NCBI GenBank assembly: GCA_038240875.1
Contig: JBBRGG010000051.1
Span: 1-16,655 of the forward strand
Reading direction: 5' to 3'
DNA length: 16,655 bases
Source of the DNA: JBBRGG01 sp038240875
Lineage (GTDB): Bacteria; Planctomycetota; Phycisphaerae; Phycisphaerales; UBA1924
Shown: piece by piece, positions 12,348 to 16,655 of the stretch
Layout: each line of letters begins with the position of its first letter
How positions within the stretch are numbered: the stretch's first letter is position 1
Program-made: the position numbers and the translations under genes
Notes under the pieces: generated by a model
Told to the model about the DNA's origin: nothing
The model's database searches: none
What the model saw: only the letters and a program-made list of their open reading frames with translations

Positions 12348-14846
12348 TCACTGCCTGGGCTGCTGAGCTCGCGTAGCAACGCGATCAAGTGCCCGGCCTA
12401 TCTGGTCCGCTTGTGCGATCAGCGCCGTCAACCAATCGCCCATTTCTCGCACCCGATCCGCCGCAGGGGCGATGATCCCTTCGACCGCTTGCGACACGAT
12501 CACCGGCACATCTTCGTTGACCATGCGGTTAGCTTCATCCACGCGGCGCGAGAGCTCGTTGGCCACGGGAGCGGTGAGGCGCGTTACTTCTTGCGACGCC
12601 GCCAGCATGTGCTCATATTCGCTTCGCATGTGATCAAGCGAGATGGCAAGAGCCTCGGCTCGTTCGCCGCTATTGGCAAGCGCGAGGGTGAGTCGATTTG
12701 CTGCTGCGTCAGCCTGAGCACGAAGCGTGTCGCATGCCGTGATAATCTGCTGTGCTCGGGCTTCGCCATGTGCTCCAGCTGCGGTAAGCTCGTGCAATTC
12801 CGCTGCCGCCTGGGTTGCAATGTTGGTTGCTTCGCGCAGGTGTGCGACCACGGCAAGCGATTCTTCGAGTTCTGCGGCGCGAGCAAAGAGCGCATCAATG
12901 CCCACGGTTGCCGCCGCGAGCCGCTCGGCCATGTCACGTGTGGCCGACGCAACTGCATCGCGATGCGACCGTTGCACGCGCTCAAGCTCGGAGGTTAATT
13001 CAGCAGTGAGCGTGTCGGCCTTTGTGCGTGCATCGGTCACGGCACACTCGATCGACGCCGCCGCGACAGCACGCAGCGTGGCGTCGAGCTCCTTGGTCGC
13101 GCGTTGCTCCGCGGCTTTCACGGTTGTGTCGATGTGGACGGTCGCCTGTGCGATCGATTCAGCGAGCATTTCGTCGGCGGCGCGAGCGTTTGTGACGCAC
13201 GCATCCAGCCGCGAGGCAAGTTCACTATCTAAAAGAGCCTTGGTCATTTCGTCAAGAACCCTGGTCAATTCGTCGGCCTTTACTGCTGCGTGTGCAGACG
13301 CGTTCATGAACGTTGTCTCGACCGAACGCTCCCCGTCGATCCGTGCTCGCTCCATCGATTCTCGTGCTCGCTCGCTCGTTGCGACGGCGGCCTCGATTGC
13401 TTCCTGAGCCATCCGCAACAGCGATGTAGACTCATCAATTGATGTCGCTGCGGCAAATGCGCGATCGCCCGCTGCATGGGCTGCGAGCCTGAATTCTTCG
13501 GTCGATGCGAACGCACGCGCAATGCGATCCTGCGCTTCGCTCGTAGTCAGTGCCAGAGTGGCGTCAATCTCTCGTGCGGCCTCGACGTTGAGTGTGAGTC
13601 GATCCATCATCGATTCGACACGGACGGCACAGGAATCGGTCACGCTTTGCACACGCTCGATGGTGCTCTGGGATTGTGCGTTGAAACCAGCCGACACCGA
13701 TTCGACAACCGCAGTCAATCGCTCGATCCGCGCTTCGGCTTCGGTGTTCGACATTGTCAATGAAGACGCCGCGATCGCGGTGATGCGGCGGATCAACGCA
13801 TCGGCTTGCGTATTTGCCCCATTGGTTGCCGACTCGAAAATCGACGTGACTCGGCGGATCAGTGCGTCCGCGTCTGTGGTGATCTGATGATTCGTTTCGT
13901 CCGAAGTAGCGGCGATCCGGTGGATGAGCGCGTCGGCGCCAGCAGTTGCTGCAGTCAGCCGCTGGGTCGCGCTGGAAGCAATTGTTGCTGCGGCGTGCAC
14001 TTGTGCGAGCGATTCCTCGACCTGCTTACGCACCTGCTGCTGTATCATCGATTGCAGCGTGGTAGTCCCTTTGGCGAGTTCCTCGGCAACGACATCCTGA
14101 ACCATGCCCCGGGCCATTTCTTTGGCGCGAGTCTCGATAAGGCCACGAATTGTCGCATCATCGATGGACAGATCCGCAAGGGCAATGTCCTTGACCTGCG
14201 CCACACGCGTTGCAAGCTCGCTGCGAGCGGCTTCAAGAACGCGCTCTGCACGAGTCACGCGCTGCTCGATTGCAGGAATGGCTTTCTGCGCCGAATCAAG
14301 GCGAAGTTCGAGGGCTTGGGTCGCCTCGCGAAGTTGGCTTCCAAGGCCCTTGACTTCGACAGTGGAGGATTCAAGGCTCGACACCTGTGTCGCGGCGTCA
14401 CGTACGATCGCTCGAAGCGTGCCCGAGAGCTCCTCATACGCGCGTTGATCGATAAGCCGAGGCGATACAAAGACCGAATCAAGGATCGAATCAAGCTCGG
14501 AAAGGCGTGAACCGCCTGTGTGGCGAGGCGAGTTTTTAGTAGCTGCTTCGCGGTAGAGTGCTGGTGATTGTGCCACCGAGCCTTTGGAGAAGTTCGACGT
14601 AGCAGATTCGCGTCCCATGCCGGTTCCGGTTCCTTTTCCGATTCCGCTACCTGCAATTGTTCGCGATGCGGTGATCGTTCGCGCGATCGCGGCGATTTCT
14701 GTCGCTCGCTGTGCGATTGTGGCTGCTGCTTGCGGTTTGGGCGTGCTTGCAGGCTGGTTGAGCGTGCTCACGCCGGAGCCATTGCGAATGGGCGTGGGTG
14801 TCGGCGATGTTGCTGGTGCTAGGGCTTTGGGCGCGGGGAGTGCCAT
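12348..14846 (-). CDS. 832-residue Ala-rich coiled-coil protein
   Basis: The protein begins with a flexible Pro/Ala/Thr-rich tail and Gly-rich patch (~1-110, including GKGTGTGMG) and then is almost wholly helical to residue ~828. Ala, Glu, Arg, Thr and Ser dominate, and proline is nearly absent between ~192 and ~758, as expected for a long coiled coil. Residues ~304-413 contain a 22-residue repeat with core ADALIRRI. No transmembrane segment, signal peptide, ATPase loop or methyl-accepting signalling hairpin is recognised. Such sequences score weakly against apolipoprotein-like, chemoreceptor or tape-measure families because of composition alone. A cytoskeletal or scaffolding filament is an attractive guess, not shown. 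The start at 14846 has GGAGG eight bases upstream; in-frame ATG (14861) and TTG (14885) codons further upstream lack such a site. It is divergent from the WYL regulator. Confidence 0.75.
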   Translation of the reverse strand: MALPAPKALAPATSPTPTPIRNGSGVSTLNQPASTPKPQAAATIAQRATEIAAIARTITASRTIAGSGIGKGTGTGMGRESATSNFSKGSVAQSPALYREAATKNSPRHTGGSRLSELDSILDSVFVSPRLIDQRAYEELSGTLRAIVRDAATQVSSLESSTVEVKGLGSQLREATQALELRLDSAQKAIPAIEQRVTRAERVLEAARSELATRVAQVKDIALADLSIDDATIRGLIETRAKEMARGMVQDVVAEELAKGTTTLQSMIQQQVRKQVEESLAQVHAAATIASSATQRLTAATAGADALIHRIAATSDETNHQITTDADALIRRVTSIFESATNGANTQADALIRRITAIAASSLTMSNTEAEARIERLTAVVESVSAGFNAQSQSTIERVQSVTDSCAVRVESMMDRLTLNVEAAREIDATLALTTSEAQDRIARAFASTEEFRLAAHAAGDRAFAAATSIDESTSLLRMAQEAIEAAVATSERARESMERARIDGERSVETTFMNASAHAAVKADELTRVLDEMTKALLDSELASRLDACVTNARAADEMLAESIAQATVHIDTTVKAAEQRATKELDATLRAVAAASIECAVTDARTKADTLTAELTSELERVQRSHRDAVASATRDMAERLAAATVGIDALFARAAELEESLAVVAHLREATNIATQAAAELHELTAAGAHGEARAQQIITACDTLRAQADAAANRLTLALANSGERAEALAISLDHMRSEYEHMLAASQEVTRLTAPVANELSRRVDEANRMVNEDVPVIVSQAVEGIIAPAADRVREMGDWLTALIAQADQIGRALDRVATRAQQPRQ
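13608..13937 (-). repeat. 22-residue (66-bp) internal protein repeat
   Basis: Units start at residues 304 (ADALIHRI), 326 (ADALIRRV), 348 (ADALIRRI), 370 (AEARIERL) and 392 (SQSTIERV), each 22 residues apart, with a related VESMMDRL 18 residues later. Twenty-two residues equal two hendecads and 18 equals a hendecad plus a heptad, both coiled-coil compatible spacings. DNA identity is only partial, so the repeats are not fresh duplications. Confidence 0.75.
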
Positions 14847-15068
14847 CGCGTGATCCTCCATGATCGTTTCGGCGAATGTTTTCAAGCGTCGTCACGCGTC
14901 CTGCGTGCCAAGATAGTGTATCGACTCTCGGGCTTCTTTGCCTGCAACACAAGCCCATGCCTTCAACGTGCTTGGAATGTGATTTGTACGTATGATTGCC
15001 TATGTTAGACGGGGTCGTGTTCGGCTTGCGGATGGTGTGTACACTACAGTTTCTTCTGTCCATGAGCC

Positions 15069-15093
15069 CTGACACTGACATGTCTTTGTCAGT
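15069..15093. promoter_or_regulatory. Putative operator: CTGACA direct and inverted copies
   Basis: CTGACA occurs twice in tandem (15069-15074 and 15075-15080) and once inverted as TGTCAG (15087-15092). ACTGACA (15074-15080) and TGTCAGT (15087-15093) form a perfect 7-bp inverted repeat with a 6-base spacer. A further CTGACA lies at 15160-15165, just before the regulator's start codon. The arrangement suggests autoregulation by the adjacent WYL protein; this is inferred from position only. Confidence 0.4.
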
Positions 15094-15131
15094 ATCAACG
15101 ATATTCAAGTGGCCATAGTGCAGCATCCACC

Positions 15132-15159
15132 TTGTTTGGGCACGATTTGCTGTTACATT
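15132..15159 (+). promoter_or_regulatory. Weak promoter candidate for the WYL regulator
   Basis: TTGTTT (15132-15137) and TACATT (15154-15159) are 16 bases apart. A start near 15166 would make the mRNA nearly leaderless, consistent with the lack of a Shine-Dalgarno sequence before ATG 15168. The hexamers match the consensus poorly. Confidence 0.2.
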
Positions 15160-15167
15160 CTGACACC

Positions 15168-16172
15168 ATGTCTCAAAGTCCAAAGCCCATCTCGCGATCT
15201 AAGCACACCAACGACCTTCATCGGTTGCTTCACATCATTGTTCTAACCCAGTCGGGACCAGGGTGGAACGCGACCAAGCTCGCTAAAGAGTGCGAGGTTG
15301 TCGAACGCACAATATATCGCGATGTCAAGAAGCTAATCAATGTCGGCGTACCCATCGAATACGACACCAAGGGTGAGGGGTATCGCGTCAGTGGCGAATT
15401 CTTCCTCCCTCCCGTGCAACTTACTAGCGAAGAAGCTATCGCGCTCGCGGTCTTGTGCGAAGAAATTGCCGGTCGTGATCAGATCGGATTTCTCTCACCC
15501 GCCTTGCGTGGCTTGCAAAAACTTCGCGCTCAGCTTCCCGCTGACTTGCGCGACGAAGTTTTGCGCAAGTCCAAACGCGTCAAGATTCGCACCGCCCAGC
15601 ATGCTCCGCCCGGCGACCACGCCGACGTCTTCGCACATATGCAAGCCTCGATCGAAGCTGGCAAAGCCCTCGAGTGCGTCTACGAACGGCCCGGGCAAGG
15701 TTTCTCTGATCTCTCGCCCTTCACCTTTGAGCCCTACGCGCTCTTCTTTTCCGTTCGTGCCTGGTATGCCGTGGGAAGGCACCACAGCCGTAATGAAATC
15801 CGCAGCTTGAAACTGACTCGTTTCATGCGAGTCGCTCACACTACTCGTGCCTACTCCGTACCTTCGGAGTTCTCTCTCGAAAGATATCTGGGCAATGCCT
15901 GGTCGATGATCCGTGGCGACAAGGACTACGCCGTCGAGATTCGCTTTGACCCCAACTTTGCCCACAGCGTGATCGAAACGATGTGGCACCCGACACAAAA
16001 CGTAGACGAGCACGCCGACGGCAGCGCGACATTCAAGTGCACCGTATCGGGCCTCGACGAAATAGCATGGTGGGTTTTGTCGATGGGCAACGCGTGCAAG
16101 GTGGTCCAGCCGCCGGAGCTTGCGAAACGTATTGCCAACGAAGCACGCAAGATCGCCGAGTCGTACGCGTAA
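15168..16172 (+). CDS. WYL-domain transcriptional regulator (HTH-WYL-WCX type)
   Basis: A 334-residue protein with the three-part layout of the YafY/PafBC-like group. Residues ~15-75 form a winged helix of the HTH_11/DeoR type (NATKLAKECEVVERTIYRDV, then a wing KGEGYRV). Residues ~155-225 are the WYL domain, here with WYAVG at 199-203 and the flanking FEPYALFFSVRAW and IRSLKLTRF strands. Residues ~253-330 match the C-terminal WCX extension (YAVEIRFDPNFAHSVIE, then GLDEIAWWVLSMGNACKV). The WYL domain senses ligands, often nucleic acid or nucleotides, and such regulators control DNA-damage responses, defence systems or metabolism. The target here is unknown; the CTGACA cluster upstream makes autoregulation plausible. 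ATG at 15168 has no Shine-Dalgarno sequence; a TTG at 15132 would add 12 residues across the promoter-like sequence. Confidence 0.88.
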   Translation: MSQSPKPISRSKHTNDLHRLLHIIVLTQSGPGWNATKLAKECEVVERTIYRDVKKLINVGVPIEYDTKGEGYRVSGEFFLPPVQLTSEEAIALAVLCEEIAGRDQIGFLSPALRGLQKLRAQLPADLRDEVLRKSKRVKIRTAQHAPPGDHADVFAHMQASIEAGKALECVYERPGQGFSDLSPFTFEPYALFFSVRAWYAVGRHHSRNEIRSLKLTRFMRVAHTTRAYSVPSEFSLERYLGNAWSMIRGDKDYAVEIRFDPNFAHSVIETMWHPTQNVDEHADGSATFKCTVSGLDEIAWWVLSMGNACKVVQPPELAKRIANEARKIAESYA

Positions 16173-16177
16173 ACGCA

Positions 16178-16201
16178 AAGGGCTCTGGCAAGGGCTCTGG
16201 C
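16178..16201. repeat. 12-bp tandem repeat between convergent genes
   Basis: AAGGGCTCTGGC is present as two perfect adjacent copies (16178-16189 and 16190-16201) in the 35-base gap between the WYL regulator and the minus-strand prepilin-like gene. It does not form an obvious terminator. Confidence 0.8.
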
Positions 16202-16207
16202 GCGAAA

Positions 16208-16655
16208 TTACAATCCCAGCGCACGTTCTGGATCGGCATACACCGAAGGCTTTGCATTCGCGTTTTCTTCCCGCACTTGCGTCGGATCATTCTTGCCGCC
16301 GAGCCCGCGGGGAAACGTCCTTCCCGCCATGGGCGAAACGTGTCCATCGGCAAAGACCGCGTTCGCCGAGCCACCTTCCGAACCAACATGCCGATATCCG
16401 ATCCGCGAATTGGTCGAACCGATGCGGTTGTCGCGCTGCCGCCCTGCGTACAACCCGTCGGCGACCGAAATCAACTGCGCAGGCCGGGAGAACGCGCTGA
16501 GCTTCGTCTGCCGAATCGTCAGCCCATTGCTCGAAGAGCCATAGCCCACGCTCGCCGTATAAAACAAATCCGGCACCACATTCGCGACGGCACCGATGGG
16601 GTTGTCCGCGTTGATCCAATATGCCACGCGAATGACTTCGTTGAAATCACGATCC
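16208..16655 (-). CDS. H-x(n)-DG prepilin-like protein, 5' end outside window
   Basis: The frame is open from the window edge to a TAA at 16210-16208, giving 148 C-terminal residues; the N-terminus is missing. It contains RHVGSEGGSANAVFADGHV, which matches the motif His-x(n)-Asp-Gly that ends many planctomycete prepilin-like proteins (the H-X9-DG processing-associated / DUF1559-like group). Here 13 rather than nine residues separate His and Asp-Gly. Such proteins normally start with a prepilin leader and hydrophobic helix, which cannot be checked here. A GTG at 16627 could be mistaken for the start, but codons continue upstream of it in frame (DRDFNEVIR), so the gene very likely begins beyond the edge. 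These proteins are thought to be exported pseudopilin-like surface proteins; any relation to the pilus-like module ~5 kb away is unproven. Confidence 0.75.
   Translation of the reverse strand, partial: DRDFNEVIRVAYWINADNPIGAVANVVPDLFYTASVGYGSSSNGLTIRQTKLSAFSRPAQLISVADGLYAGRQRDNRIGSTNSRIGYRHVGSEGGSANAVFADGHVSPMAGRTFPRGLGGKNDPTQVREENANAKPSVYADPERALGL

Larger units (their letters stand above)
14847..15167. other. Divergent intergenic region, coiled-coil gene and WYL regulator
   Basis: These 321 bases separate two divergent genes and should carry both promoters. They contain an 8-bp palindrome GTGTACAC (15037-15044), a cluster of CTGACA/TGTCAG motifs (15069-15093) and a weak promoter-like pair close to the regulator start (15132-15159). 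No small gene or RNA was recognised. Confidence 0.5.

Noticed and set aside
12727..13407. 226-codon plus-strand frame opposite the coiled-coil gene
   Set aside because: It is very rich in Ala, Ser, Arg and Val, as expected from the complement of Ala/Glu/Arg-rich coding sequence, and has no ribosome site. The minus-strand frame runs uninterrupted for 832 residues with coiled-coil periodicity.
13608..13937. Fresh DNA tandem duplication in the coiled-coil gene
   Set aside because: The 66-bp units are clearly diverged at DNA level, so this is a protein-level repeat kept by structure.

Overview
The window looks like chromosomal DNA of a planctomycete, most likely of the class Phycisphaerae. This is an inference from protein character. 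A secreted SGNH-type hydrolase ends in a paired calcium-loop 'dockerin-like' tail finishing in Gly-Cys. A prepilin-like protein carries an H-x(n)-DG motif near its C-terminus. A PilM protein is fused to a membrane-anchored C-terminal part. No rRNA, tRNA, CRISPR array, integrase or transposase gene is visible. No taxonomic marker is present, so the class-level call is tentative.

Layout: (1) 1-322, minus strand, a small very basic protein of unknown function, cut by the window edge. (2) 323-922, about 600 bases without a convincing gene, holding a perfect 13-bp-arm hairpin of REP/RAYT type and a good candidate promoter. (3) 923-2518, a secreted SGNH-like protein with a C-terminal dockerin-like tail. 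(4) 2726-4123, a MEMO-family protein (AmmeMemoRadiSam system protein B) with an extra N-terminal domain. (5) 4256-4813, a small three-helix membrane protein of unknown function. (6) 4814-5143, a non-coding leader packed with short repeats and hairpins. (7) 5144-11080, three consecutive plus-strand genes forming a type IV pilus/type II secretion-like inner-membrane module: a PilM actin-like ATPase with a transmembrane segment and PilN-like tail; a bitopic PilO-like protein started by TTG and overlapping the pilM stop; and a 776-residue bitopic protein with glycine/proline-rich linkers. (8) 11162-12319, an M28-family metallopeptidase without a signal peptide. (9) 12348-14846, minus strand, an 832-residue Ala-rich coiled-coil protein with a 22-residue internal repeat. 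(10) 15168-16172, a WYL-domain transcriptional regulator divergent from the coiled-coil gene. (11) 16208-16655, minus strand, the C-terminal part of an H-x(n)-DG prepilin-like protein.

How the genes fit together: the clearest functional unit is the pilus-like module. PilM normally sits in the cytoplasm and docks on the short cytoplasmic tail of PilN; PilN and PilO then form a periplasmic scaffold. Here the PilM domain, a transmembrane helix and a periplasmic region are one polypeptide, followed by a PilO-like partner and a large uncharacterised periplasmic protein that could replace PilP or reach the outer membrane. No secretin, motor ATPase, platform protein or prepilin peptidase lies in the window. 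The other genes look like independent single-gene units. The most unusual items are the fused PilM module with its repeat-rich leader, the 776-residue linker protein, the long coiled-coil protein, and the REP-like hairpin next to a nearly leaderless promoter.
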